Both the position numbers and the translations under genes were made by a program. From Planctomycetes bacterium syqfu (lineage in GTDB: Bacteria > Planctomycetota > Phycisphaerae > Phycisphaerales > Phycisphaeraceae), in assembly GCA_020974905.1 (NCBI GenBank), contig CP087563.1, positions 2,666,001-2,730,000 on the forward strand: a stretch of 64,000 nucleotides of DNA. Direction: 5' to 3'. The notes under the pieces are model-generated. The model made no database searches, was not told the origin of the DNA, and saw only the letters and a program-made list of their open reading frames with translations. Of the stretch, positions 8,214 through 16,337 are shown piece by piece. Each line of letters starts with the position of its first letter. Position 1 is the first letter of the stretch.

Positions 8214-10586
8214 TTAACTGAATGAGAGCGACGATGAACCACCGCCACCATTCTGCACTTCGTTGTAGAGCTTCTTGACGTAACGGGCGGTGTCTTCACT
8301 GGCGGCTGCGGTGCGTTGGGCAATCGACTGATTCGTCATCAGGCCCTGCAATGCAGCGGAATTGAACGTGCCGCGTGATTGTTGATTGGGACTCAGTGAG
8401 CCAATCTGCCCGCCCAGTTCAGCGAGTTTCTTCTTGAGAGTGTTGATCAGGTTGTCAGGGGATGGAGGTTGATCGCCAGATTGGCTGCCTGCTTGAGGTT
8501 TGTTTTGTGCGGCTTGCTGCAACAACTGTTGGTATTCAGCACGGGTCTTTTCCAGATCGTCGAGCGCCGTAGCCATCTGTTTTTCGTACTGGGTTTGACG
8601 ACTCTTGTTCCCCGCAACCTGTTCCTGATCGATGAGATTCTGCTGGGTTTGGCGTTCGTGATCAATGCGTGCCAAATCCGTATCATATTGCTGTTTGTTC
8701 TCAGCCAATGTTGCATCGCGTTGCCTGCTGATGTTGGCCTTGTCCGCATTGGCATTGGTGCGAGCGATGTTGATCGCCATGTCGACGTTGTAGTCCTTGT
8801 CGAACAGACCGATCAGGTGATGCATGCCTTCCTCGACCTTGAGTTGGGCCGAACGGAAAGTGGACTGCAATCCCGCTGTCATCGTCGTCCAGGCATCCGA
8901 CAGGAACGTTGTGGTTTGAACCCAAAGGATGCGCAGGCCGTGCCATGCATCGACGAGGACTTTGGTCACCTTGTAGAAAGCTTGGCTGGCGACATTGACG
9001 ATGGTGTACTTGAAGCTGTACCACAACGACTCGATTTGGTAGATGCCGCGTTGCCACTCCACTTTTAACGCTTGCCAGAGGATTTTCGCAGCCATGCTTA
9101 AATCACCCGAAGCCAGGGCATCGCGGATTCCCTGCCATGCCACCAAGGCGCGATCCTTGAGTTCGCCAAAGCGATCACTGAGCCAATTGAGTGTCTTGGA
9201 TGCAATGTCCGTCATGCTCAGGATGGCAATACCAATCCCAGCAGCGGCCACAATCACCAGGCCCATGGGAGAGATCAGTGCGCCCAGTACCGTGAGCAAT
9301 GTGCCGATGACACCGACACTGCCGGTGATGATGCCGGACAAGCCACCGAAGATGAAAGCCACAGCCTGGGCTGCGACACCAGTGGTCATCAGGATCACGC
9401 CCACGGCAGCGATGCCAGCAATGACTAAGGCAGCAGATCGAACCAGCGACTGATTCTTGGACAGAAGATCAATGACAATTCCCGCATACTGGGACGCGAT
9501 GGCCGCCGCCTTGGCGACGGGTTCACTCAGTGCTTCGCCCATGATGCCCAGCACGATGATGCCCGCCTGCTTGATGCGGTTAAAGGCATGCGTAAGGGTT
9601 TTGCTGAGTTTGGCATAAGCCTTATCGGCCAACCCCGCGCGGCTCTGCATGGCATCCAGATCAGATTCAAAACCTTTAAGGTTGTTCAATGCAGGTACGA
9701 TACCACGCAAGGCAGCCGAATCGGGGAAGAGTTTAGCCAGAACATCAGGCGGCAGCATGGCCAATTTTCCCATGACGCCATGCAAGCCCTCGGTTTTGAG
9801 CGTTGTGGTGTTCATCTCAATGCCAAGTTCGTGTGCCAACTTGGTGGCTTCGGCGCTGGGTTTGAGGAAACTCCGCAAAATACCGTTGACCGAGTCGATG
9901 GCCGTGGTGGTGCGAAGGCCGTTGCGCGTGAGCGTGGCGATCATCGCGCCCAGTTCGTCCAACGGTAATCCAGCACTAGCGGCAGTGGATGCCACCATGC
10001 CGATCTGGGGTGCCAATTCCGCAAACGTCGTTTTGCCACGTTGTACAATACCGAACAACCAGTCGGAGACATCACCAGCCTGCTCCGCTGCCAGGCCATA
10101 ACTGTTGAGCACCGTGGTGATGGCATCCGCTGCCGTGCGCGTATCCGTCAAACCCGCCTTGGCAGACTTGGCGGCAACACCCAACACATCTAATGCCTTG
10201 GCTGGAGCAATCGACGCCGACAGGATGTCATACAAACCACCCGACAACGCCTCGGTCGATTCCCCAAATCTGACCGCCATCTTGCGAATGCCCTTTGTGA
10301 AACCGTCCATGTATTTCTCGGCATCGGAATCCGAAAGCATCGTGGCGACGGTAGCCATCTGCTGCTGAAAATCCGCGTAGATTTTCAGGCCCGAGAGCAG
10401 AGGCACCGCCGCCACGGCCGACACAGCGGTGAGTCGCTTACCGATCTCGCTCACAGACTTGCCAAAGGCTTTAACGCGCTTCTGGGCTTTGTCGAGTCCA
10501 CGCACCAACTTGCTGTCCTGCGTGGTCAACTCAATGTACGCAGCCCCGGCGCGAATGTTCCGACTGTTGGCGATACCTGGCGACAT
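8214..10586 (-). CDS. phage tail tape measure protein
   Basis: The protein is 790 residues, and its length sets the tail length. The N-terminal part is TP901-like (AYIELTTQDSKLVRGLDKAQKRVKAFGKSV; FGESTEALSGGLYDILSAS; TFAELAPQIGMVASTAASAGLPLDELGAMIATLTR). The middle has hydrophobic membrane-like helices (about 375-465: AALVIAGIAAVGVILMTTG, GLVIVAAAGIGIAIL). The C-terminal third is charged and coiled-coil prone. It is the largest late gene and follows the tail tube and chaperone genes, as expected. Confidence 0.9.
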   Translation of the reverse strand: MSPGIANSRNIRAGAAYIELTTQDSKLVRGLDKAQKRVKAFGKSVSEIGKRLTAVSAVAAVPLLSGLKIYADFQQQMATVATMLSDSDAEKYMDGFTKGIRKMAVRFGESTEALSGGLYDILSASIAPAKALDVLGVAAKSAKAGLTDTRTAADAITTVLNSYGLAAEQAGDVSDWLFGIVQRGKTTFAELAPQIGMVASTAASAGLPLDELGAMIATLTRNGLRTTTAIDSVNGILRSFLKPSAEATKLAHELGIEMNTTTLKTEGLHGVMGKLAMLPPDVLAKLFPDSAALRGIVPALNNLKGFESDLDAMQSRAGLADKAYAKLSKTLTHAFNRIKQAGIIVLGIMGEALSEPVAKAAAIASQYAGIVIDLLSKNQSLVRSAALVIAGIAAVGVILMTTGVAAQAVAFIFGGLSGIITGSVGVIGTLLTVLGALISPMGLVIVAAAGIGIAILSMTDIASKTLNWLSDRFGELKDRALVAWQGIRDALASGDLSMAAKILWQALKVEWQRGIYQIESLWYSFKYTIVNVASQAFYKVTKVLVDAWHGLRILWVQTTTFLSDAWTTMTAGLQSTFRSAQLKVEEGMHHLIGLFDKDYNVDMAINIARTNANADKANISRQRDATLAENKQQYDTDLARIDHERQTQQNLIDQEQVAGNKSRQTQYEKQMATALDDLEKTRAEYQQLLQQAAQNKPQAGSQSGDQPPSPDNLINTLKKKLAELGGQIGSLSPNQQSRGTFNSAALQGLMTNQSIAQRTAAASEDTARYVKKLYNEVQNGGGGSSSLSFS

Positions 10587-10603
10587 GCTAAACCTTTTTA
10601 TTC

Positions 10604-10715
10604 ACCGCCATGACGCCAAGGACGCCAAGATCGGATGAGATGAAACATGATTGAAAAACGTATGAAAACTTGTCTGGCCTTGACGCCCCCGGGGGCTTGG
10701 CGTCTTGCGGTTCAA
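10604..10715. repeat. REP-like inverted repeat between lipoprotein and tape measure genes
   Basis: The 133-base gap holds ACCGCCATGACGCCAAG plus a second GACGCCAAG at 10604-10629 and the inverse CTTGGCGTC followed by TTGCGGTTCAA at 10696-10715. Together they form an imperfect inverted pair, with a GCCCCCGGGGGC palindrome inside at 10685-10696. This resembles the dispersed CTTGGCGTC/GGCGGTTCAA repeats that I recall from many environmental bacteria (from memory, not checked). It looks like a REP/BIME-type insertion and may fold into a strong mRNA hairpin. Confidence 0.6.
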
Positions 10716-10719
10716 ACAA

Positions 10720-11181
10720 TTAGGTAAGTGCAGGCGTGGCAGTTGTAGTCTTTCTGCCTTCGTCCAGGCCCTTGTTGAAGGAAGCTTCCTTTTCCTTGCG
10801 GAGTTTGCCACTACCGAGGAATAATCCGAGTAGTCCGGATGCAGCAGGCAGCATGGGGCCGAGGACCGGAACACCTGCAACGGTGGGACCGATTTCATCG
10901 AGTGCTGACAACGACAACTGGTTGACCATGTTGCGGATTTCGTTGGCATGTTCGATGTTGGATTTCCACTGGCTGCCTGCCGTTTGCATGTGGTCGTACC
11001 ACATCTGGTATTCGCTCTGGGCTTCATTGAGCGTGATGTTGCTGGCCAGGCCCGTCTGCTGCTGGATGGTGTTGGGCGTTTTGACATGAATCATGTCGCC
11101 CATATCGCAACCCGCAAAACTCAGCAGGCCTAGGACGAGGAAGGTGAGGATGAACAGAAAGATCATGTGGTTGGTTTTCAT
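10720..11181 (-). CDS. predicted phage lipoprotein
   Basis: The protein is 153 residues. The N-terminus has a signal peptide with a hydrophobic core (MIFLFILTFLVLGLL) and a lipobox, LSFAGC, with the modified Cys at about residue 25. A second hydrophobic stretch (VAGVPVLGPMLPAASGLLGLFLGSG) lies at about 104-128. It follows the chaperone pair with ATGA overlap (11178-11181) and precedes the tape measure gene. A role at the membrane in DNA injection, superinfection exclusion or lysis is possible but not shown. Confidence 0.6.
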   Translation of the reverse strand: MKTNHMIFLFILTFLVLGLLSFAGCDMGDMIHVKTPNTIQQQTGLASNITLNEAQSEYQMWYDHMQTAGSQWKSNIEHANEIRNMVNQLSLSALDEIGPTVAGVPVLGPMLPAASGLLGLFLGSGKLRKEKEASFNKGLDEGRKTTTATPALT

Positions 11182-11465
11182 AATGATGGTTTCCTTGAGG
11201 GAACAAAGGTTTTCTTAAGTAGTGCCATGGCATCGTCTGTATCCAATGGGATCACCGACGATGACTGGCTTTGGGCAAACGGATCAAAGTCCGCTGCCTT
11301 GAACGTGTGGGAACGGTTGAACGTGAGCAGGTTGGCAAGCAGTGCCATCAGGTTGGATGTGTGTTGCCAATCCTGTTTTTGCCGGGACTGGGCCATCTCG
11401 TAGAGTTCACGCAGTGTGAATGGACCGGGATGAACACCCAGAACGCCCGCCAGTTGCCAGATCAT
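11178..11465 (-). CDS. second tail assembly chaperone-like protein
   Basis: The protein is 95 residues. It sits in the place of the second chaperone (gpT-like), directly after the first chaperone and before the tape measure gene; the start overlaps the previous stop (ATGA). The sequence MIWQLAGVLGVHPGPFTLRELYEMA resembles the short tail-region proteins found in this slot. I saw no slippery heptamer, so re-initiation rather than a lambda-type frameshift is likely. Confidence 0.6.
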   Translation of the reverse strand: MIWQLAGVLGVHPGPFTLRELYEMAQSRQKQDWQHTSNLMALLANLLTFNRSHTFKAADFDPFAQSQSSSVIPLDTDDAMALLKKTFVPSRKPSL

Positions 11466-11914
11466 GTCTTGGCAGGTTGCAGCAGGTGTTCGAGTTGCTG
11501 TTGGAGTTCCGGACTGTCCAGTTGGGCACTGGCGATTTCCAGGGCTTTTTCCTCGACCTGGCGAAGCTTGGCCAGTGCCTTTCGCAGCACCTGCCGCTTC
11601 GCTGCGGGGAAAAAATCTGCCAACTCCTGGAGCAATGCAGTGGTGGCATGATCGATCACGTCACCGGCCAATGCCTGCCCGAACTGTTCGTCGGTGACGT
11701 TGGCACTTTCAGCTTGATCCTTGCAGATCGCATAAAGCACATCACAGAGCAGGATCGGATCGGTGGACAGTTTTTCCAACAGGTGGGATTTGCTGTCCAA
11801 CACATCCAGCAGGTTGACATTGCACAATGCCTGGACACGCTTGATCGTGGCCACGGTGATATGCACCGTCCAAACACGACCCCCGGAAGTTGATTGGTCA
11901 TTAAAAGTATGCAT
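11462..11914 (-). CDS. tail assembly chaperone-like protein
   Basis: The protein is 150 residues, starting at an ATG that overlaps the tail tube stop codon (TAATG at 11914); the open frame runs eight codons further upstream but this start fits coupling better. It is mostly helical and acidic (LLQELADFFPAAKRQVLRKALAKLRQVEEKALE). Position between tail tube and tape measure genes identifies it. Codons 9-13 (STSGG) are encoded by one copy of the AACTTCCGGGGG motif. Confidence 0.65.
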   Translation of the reverse strand: MHTFNDQSTSGGRVWTVHITVATIKRVQALCNVNLLDVLDSKSHLLEKLSTDPILLCDVLYAICKDQAESANVTDEQFGQALAGDVIDHATTALLQELADFFPAAKRQVLRKALAKLRQVEEKALEIASAQLDSPELQQQLEHLLQPAKT

Positions 11915-12342
11915 TAGCTGCCACCTCCATCCACCCATGTCGGGGCACGGGTGCTATAAGTAGGTTTAACAGTGACATTCACTGTGATGGCTTCTTCCAA
12001 AGGCTCGTTGCGTGTGAAATTCGTCACGGCAAAATCCGCATCCAAGCCACTACCGCCTTCACCGTCGAGAATGGCCAACGCAATGGGCGTGTTGTTGAAA
12101 TACGCATCCTTGATGGCCGTGAAGCCTGCGTCTTCGGTATCCCATACGGTTTCAAATTCAACACTGCCATTTTTCAATGTGGCGATGGTTGCACGCCAGC
12201 CCTGGTTCCCGCGCGTCGTAACATCGGATTCCCCGGTTTCCAGGTTAAGCGTGACATCCTTTGTGTTTGTCAGTTCGGTTGTTGCGGTTGCTCCTGCCGC
12301 GCCGTAGTACAGCTTGGCCTGCATCCCTAAACGGATGGACAT
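11914..12342 (-). CDS. major tail tube protein
   Basis: The protein is 142 residues. The N-terminus MSIRLGMQAKLYYGAAG followed by TNTKDVTLNLETGESDVTTRGNQGWRATIATLKNGSVEFETVWD is characteristic of phage tail tube proteins; the conserved pattern is a beta strand, then a TTRGNQGWR-like turn. It is expected to polymerise into the non-contractile tail tube. Its stop overlaps the start of the chaperone gene. Confidence 0.85.
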   Translation of the reverse strand: MSIRLGMQAKLYYGAAGATATTELTNTKDVTLNLETGESDVTTRGNQGWRATIATLKNGSVEFETVWDTEDAGFTAIKDAYFNNTPIALAILDGEGGSGLDADFAVTNFTRNEPLEEAITVNVTVKPTYSTRAPTWVDGGGS

Positions 12343-12378
12343 AAAATTCTCCTTGAATTAAGGGGTTTTGTGAGTGGT

Positions 12379-12774
12379 TTATCGAATTGAGCCTGCCCAA
12401 AATCGCGGCAGACGCGGTAAGTTTTTATTCAGTGCTGGCCCCATCACGGGGCGTTTGGGGTAGCGATGCCCACGGAACCGCCCACCGAATTCGTGGGCCA
12501 TGGCCGACGGGCCAACGTGGGCGAAACCAGGGCCGATCAACACACGGTCGTTACCTTCGCGGGCATAAACGATGGCACGCCGCAGTTGGCCATGTCGGGT
12601 ACGCGGTGGCGAACCGGGTGGTGCATAGCGTTTGCTCCTTCGGATACTACGCCGGGCTGTTAACCGAATCGCTGCACCAGCATGGCCCAGTCTCTGGAAA
12701 CTCGCCTGGTTCATTTTTTGCCGAATCAGTTTTCGGTTCAGACCGTCATGTGGTTTAAAGTGAACTCTGAGCAT
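12379..12774 (-). CDS. head-tail joining / neck protein (HK97 gp10-like)
   Basis: The protein is 131 residues and very basic (RRSIRRSKRYAPPGSPPRTRHGQLRRAIVY). The C-terminal YPKRPVMGPALNKNLPRLPRFW is the conserved ending of virion morphogenesis and HK97-gp10-type proteins (R-PFM-PAL). It lies between the proposed tail terminator and tail tube genes, where this protein is usually encoded. Confidence 0.7.
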   Translation of the reverse strand: MLRVHFKPHDGLNRKLIRQKMNQASFQRLGHAGAAIRLTARRSIRRSKRYAPPGSPPRTRHGQLRRAIVYAREGNDRVLIGPGFAHVGPSAMAHEFGGRFRGHRYPKRPVMGPALNKNLPRLPRFWAGSIR

Positions 12775-12779
12775 GGTGG

Positions 12780-13211
12780 TTACTTCGTGATCCGATACGT
12801 CAACGTCAATACCGACGTGAACACCCGCTGATTGGCCAGGTGATCCGGATCATAGATGGGAACATTTTCCACCTTAATCCAGATGGCATACGGCATATCA
12901 GTTAATGGTTGGCGTTGCAGGTAGTCGGTGATCTGCTGCACTAATCCACTCAAATCCTTTACGGCAGTGTCGATTTCATCCTGTGGCACGGTGATTTTTT
13001 GCTGGATACCGATGTCCACCTGACAGTCATACTGGCTGAGTTTGCGTGTGATGCTTTGGACCTGCACACCGCGCGGGACGACGCTGATAGTTAGCTCCCG
13101 AAGTTGCGACAGGTCATGAATCGGTACCACTTGTCGTTTGGCATTGGTGACGATTTCCGATTGATTGAGTTGTGAAGTGACTGCATCAGCCAGGTCAATG
13201 GTCATTTGCAT
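12780..13211 (-). CDS. putative tail terminator / minor tail protein
   Basis: The protein is 143 residues with alternating beta and helix segments (LRELTISVVPRGVQVQSI; QYDCQVDIGIQQKI; RVFTSVLTLTYRIT). This profile and the place just before the neck protein gene suggest a tail completion or terminator protein, but no diagnostic motif is seen. It is separated from its upstream and downstream genes by 13 and 5 bases, so co-transcription is clear. Confidence 0.5.
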   Translation of the reverse strand: MQMTIDLADAVTSQLNQSEIVTNAKRQVVPIHDLSQLRELTISVVPRGVQVQSITRKLSQYDCQVDIGIQQKITVPQDEIDTAVKDLSGLVQQITDYLQRQPLTDMPYAIWIKVENVPIYDPDHLANQRVFTSVLTLTYRITK

Positions 13212-13224
13212 ATTTACCCCCGGA

Positions 13225-13455
13225 TCAACCCCGGAAAATACTAAAAAGAATGTTCACCAAACTCGTCACACCAGCACCGGCAATGAGCCACATCCAACGG
13301 GCATGGCGAATCGCGTTTTGTTCCAGGCGATCCAGACGGATGTTGATGCCCGGTTCACCATTGCCACGGATGGCATGATCCAATCGGTCTAGCTTGTCAT
13401 GCAGTTCCTTGAACTGCTGGCATGCACCTGACTCAGTTTGATTGCACTGATTCAT
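13225..13455 (-). CDS. small membrane protein, haemolysin XhlA/holin-like
   Basis: The protein is 76 residues. A coiled-coil-like N-terminal part (QFKELHDKLDRLDHAIRGN, then RLDRLEQNA) is followed by one C-terminal membrane helix (MWLIAGAGVTSLVNILFSIF). This layout fits XhlA-type or holin-like phage proteins, or a membrane anchor. Its ATG overlaps the stop of the preceding gene (ATGA). It is the only holin candidate seen; placement within the head-tail genes rather than beside an endolysin makes the holin call uncertain. Confidence 0.5.
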   Translation of the reverse strand: MNQCNQTESGACQQFKELHDKLDRLDHAIRGNGEPGINIRLDRLEQNAIRHARWMWLIAGAGVTSLVNILFSIFRG

Positions 13456-13817
13456 TCTTGAACGTCTCCCATTAGTCGGGTGTGAATGCGGAGTGTGGTG
13501 TGGTACGGATCGCAGTAGCGGTAACTACCGTCATCACCGAAGTTGGTGATCTCATACTGCTTGCCATCCATCGACAGGATGTCACCGGGCTCAGGCTCAA
13601 ACTCTGCCGGGAAGTCATCAGCATTGATTAAAAAATCCCACATGCTCGATTCGATGGTCACGCCACCGACTGTGGATTTTTCGTATTTGCTGATGCCCGG
13701 CGAGGCATGGACGGTGTACGAGGATTCACCTTGTTGATAGGCGACCTCCTGCGTACACCATCCTGCCCTCACCCTGGCGAGCCACTGCATGCCCTCTTTC
13801 ATGTAGTCTCTGGCCAT
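13452..13817 (-). CDS. head-tail connector-like protein
   Basis: The protein is 121 residues. It starts MARDYMKEGMQWLARVRAGWC and has a beta-rich C-terminal half (EPEPGDILSMDGKQYEITN, then YHTTLRIHTRLMG), a profile seen in head-tail joining proteins encoded after the capsid genes. The 15 bases between the previous stop and this ATG are largely one copy of the AACTTCCGGGGG motif, which therefore occupies the ribosome-binding region. No clear GGAGG is present besides it. Confidence 0.5.
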   Translation of the reverse strand: MARDYMKEGMQWLARVRAGWCTQEVAYQQGESSYTVHASPGISKYEKSTVGGVTIESSMWDFLINADDFPAEFEPEPGDILSMDGKQYEITNFGDDGSYRYCDPYHTTLRIHTRLMGDVQE

Positions 13818-13832
13818 GCTGCCCCCGGAAGT

Positions 13833-14165
13833 TTAAGCCAGTAGTTTCATACGAACGGTGGCATCGTTGTCACCGGCATCCGCCACAGCCTTGCCCATGT
13901 ACTTGCCTTCGATTTCGGTGGGTGTCACGTACTTGTTGGCCGAGTCCCAGTAGAGCTTCGTGCCGGTGGTGATGGCCATGCCGGGGCCACCGATCTTGGG
14001 GACATCAAAAATGCCAGTCACCGACAAACTGCCCAGCGTGTTGGCAGTGATGTCGAGCTTGGCAATACCCACCAGATCTTCCTGGACAACGACGTCGCCT
14101 GCGGCCACATCAGCCGCCGGGATGTAATCGATACTGTCACCTTTGTGAACGAATGTTGCGATCAT
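13833..14165 (-). CDS. DUF2190-family capsid protein
   Basis: The protein is 110 residues. The sequence FVHKGDSIDYIPAADVAAGDVVVQEDLVGIAKLDI and GTKLYWDSANKYVTPTEIEGKYMGKAVADAGDNDATVRMKL matches the recA/DUF2190 capsid-cement family: two beta lobes with the KLYWD turn. It probably decorates the capsid. It lies immediately downstream of the capsid gene, as is usual. Confidence 0.8.
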   Translation of the reverse strand: MIATFVHKGDSIDYIPAADVAAGDVVVQEDLVGIAKLDITANTLGSLSVTGIFDVPKIGGPGMAITTGTKLYWDSANKYVTPTEIEGKYMGKAVADAGDNDATVRMKLLA

Positions 14166-14250
14166 GTAAAAAATGCTCCTGCGAGAAGAAAAGATTAAAA
14201 ACAGCTTGTTTTCAAGGGAAAAACTACGGATACTTTCGAAGGTATGTTTT

Positions 14251-14261
14251 AACTTCCGGGG
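14251..14261 (+). repeat. copy of the AACTTCCGGGG motif after the capsid gene
   Basis: The 102-base gap between the capsid and DUF2190 genes holds AACTTCCGGGG (plus strand) beginning seven bases beyond the capsid stop codon. No terminator is seen here. Confidence 0.6.
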
Positions 14262-14267
14262 CGGGGG

Positions 14268-16337
14268 TTAGGCTTCCCCCTTCATCATCGCTGCACCGCG
14301 GTGATCCTGTTCGCGGACACCGAAGTCGATATAACCACGGAACTGCACACCGAGTGTTGAAAAATCTGCATCCGTTTTTTCGACTGTTGGACGATCCACG
14401 CCGTTGAGGAAGGCCACCTCGATGGCAGACAGGCGATTGGGGTCGGCCAGCAGATACCAAGCCTTGTTGGACGCATTGGTGAAGCTGGTGTTGGACAGAT
14501 ACACGCTGGACACCACATCGAACTTACCGGCATGCGGATTGGTTGCGGGCTTGGGCTTGTTGGTCGTGGTGGTCTCGTTGAGTTGCAAGCTCTTCATGAG
14601 CATTTCAGCAGCCACCTTCAAGCCCGGCGGCACCAGCAACAGTGATGGCATGATGCCAAGGGGTTTGCCGTTGGGTTTGACCTGTTGGGCAAAGAGAATT
14701 TCCGCAGCGGTGAGACCGTCGATTGACAACGCGGTGTCAGCACCCTCACTGTAGTTGTTGTGATCGGCGTGGAAGAATGCCTTGCCATCAGCCTGCGTGG
14801 GATTGCGTAACCACAGAGACCACACCGCTTCAGCAATTGACTCGGCGGCGCCCATGCCGATCTGGCGAGGGATGTCGGTGAAGGCACCCAGGTCATCATT
14901 GATAATCATCTGCCGGGTGAGTGCGAACATGATGCCATGCGTGTCGGCCTTCTGCCCGAACTGCTGTTCGTCAAGCTGGCCATGCTTGATTTCACCATCG
15001 GGGCCGACTTGCTGGAACTTGAAGGAGCCGGTCATGCGGTAACGGGTGTGTTCCTTGAAATCGTTGACACTGGCAATCTTGGCGATGCGCCGCCAAGCGT
15101 CCTCGACGTAGTTGTAGCCCTCAAGCAACATCTTGTTGGCGATGTTGGAGAGGACACCCGGCAGGGATGCGCTGCTAAAGGCAGCCTGCAACCAACCGGT
15201 GGCATCACGTCGGAAGCGAGGAAGCTGCTGACCGCAGGCCATCTCGCAGAACTCCTGCACACCGATCCCCCGGAGTTTGTCAGCAGCTTCGAGGACGGGT
15301 TCGGCATACAGAGCCTGCACCCGACTGCTGGGCAGACCACTTGCCATCAGTGCGACAGCTTCAAATACCTGCGGATTGATGGTACGCGACGATTGTCCGG
15401 TCCCCTGAATCGCCACCGGCACCTGCGGGCGCGACGCACGGAGGACGTGCAGTTCGGTCTTGGTCACATCCCAACCTTCCTCGATGGCCTGAGCTTCGAC
15501 AGCCGGAAGTTTGCCATCACAGATACTGCGAATGGCCTGGATGCGCCGGGTTTCCTCAGCCATCTGCTTACGCATCTGCATCATCGGTGCATTCTGATCA
15601 TCCGGGCGCGGGGCATCCGACACATCTTCCGTTGCACGCGCGGCGATGGCGGCAGGACTCGCGGGCGACGGGGACTCTGGAGTCGGCGCTTTGGGTGGCG
15701 CGGTTTCGGTCGGAGGTGTGGCAGGTTTGGGATCGGTGACGACGGCGGTGGTTGCTTGGCTTTGTGTACCATGCGGCATAGACGATTGCTCCTTGCTGTT
15801 GGCTGCGATGCGGGCAGACGTAGACGAATCTGCTCCGTTGTCGACGAATGAGATTTCTTTGAGAGTGGCTTTGCGGACGACGTGAATCGGTCCGTCGAAC
15901 GTTCGGCCATTGACGGTGATGTTCTGGCCGTTGGGAATGAACTGGGCATCAATCACGGCGGCACCGATGCTGGCCTGCCACGGAAAACCGTTCTGACCAC
16001 TGCGGATCACATCGCGTGCCCAACTGGTGTCGCGGCTGACAAGACCTTCGGCCACCAACGATCCGTTTTCAACAGCAACGCGTTGTGTGTGGCCCACGCC
16101 TTGGCGTGACTGGTGATCCAAACGAACCGGAATGTCCTGACGATCAATGGCCAGACCTTCCAGATCCACCACGACGGGATGAGGAAAGCCTTCGATCCGC
16201 ATCAGGCCACCTGTGTAAGCGACCATGCGGAACTGGGGAATGCTTTTTTCCGTATCCCCGGCAGCTTCGATGGTCAGTGGACAAATGAACGACAGTTGAT
16301 CAGGCAGTTGTTGGGTTGGCGACAGTGTCATCGTCAT
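14268..16337 (-). CDS. fused prohead protease and major capsid protein
   Basis: The protein is 689 residues from MTMTLSPTQQ at 16337; the start overlaps the portal gene by 38 bases and is preceded by AGGAG. The first 170 or so residues are a prohead protease (RLDHQSRQGVGH, PWQASIGA, ATLKEISFVDNGADSST). A Pro/Ala/Thr-rich linker and a helical scaffold-like segment (MMQMRKQMAEETRRIQAIRSICDG) follow at about 190-290. The rest is Mu gpT-like major capsid protein (GYNYVEDAWRRIAKIASVNDFKEHTRYRM; FGVREQDHRGAAM at the end). One polypeptide would give protease, scaffold and shell after self-cleavage. This fusion is known in some phages. Confidence 0.85.
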   Translation of the reverse strand: MTMTLSPTQQLPDQLSFICPLTIEAAGDTEKSIPQFRMVAYTGGLMRIEGFPHPVVVDLEGLAIDRQDIPVRLDHQSRQGVGHTQRVAVENGSLVAEGLVSRDTSWARDVIRSGQNGFPWQASIGAAVIDAQFIPNGQNITVNGRTFDGPIHVVRKATLKEISFVDNGADSSTSARIAANSKEQSSMPHGTQSQATTAVVTDPKPATPPTETAPPKAPTPESPSPASPAAIAARATEDVSDAPRPDDQNAPMMQMRKQMAEETRRIQAIRSICDGKLPAVEAQAIEEGWDVTKTELHVLRASRPQVPVAIQGTGQSSRTINPQVFEAVALMASGLPSSRVQALYAEPVLEAADKLRGIGVQEFCEMACGQQLPRFRRDATGWLQAAFSSASLPGVLSNIANKMLLEGYNYVEDAWRRIAKIASVNDFKEHTRYRMTGSFKFQQVGPDGEIKHGQLDEQQFGQKADTHGIMFALTRQMIINDDLGAFTDIPRQIGMGAAESIAEAVWSLWLRNPTQADGKAFFHADHNNYSEGADTALSIDGLTAAEILFAQQVKPNGKPLGIMPSLLLVPPGLKVAAEMLMKSLQLNETTTTNKPKPATNPHAGKFDVVSSVYLSNTSFTNASNKAWYLLADPNRLSAIEVAFLNGVDRPTVEKTDADFSTLGVQFRGYIDFGVREQDHRGAAMMKGEA

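Noticed and set aside
11462-11465. lambda-type programmed frameshift joining the two tail chaperone genes
   Set aside because: No XXXYYYZ slippery heptamer is seen near the junction; ATGA overlap explains coupling better.
14937-15851. 304-codon plus-strand open frame
   Set aside because: It is the shadow of the protease-capsid gene, which has clear domains. The shadow is rich in Arg and Gly with no motif.
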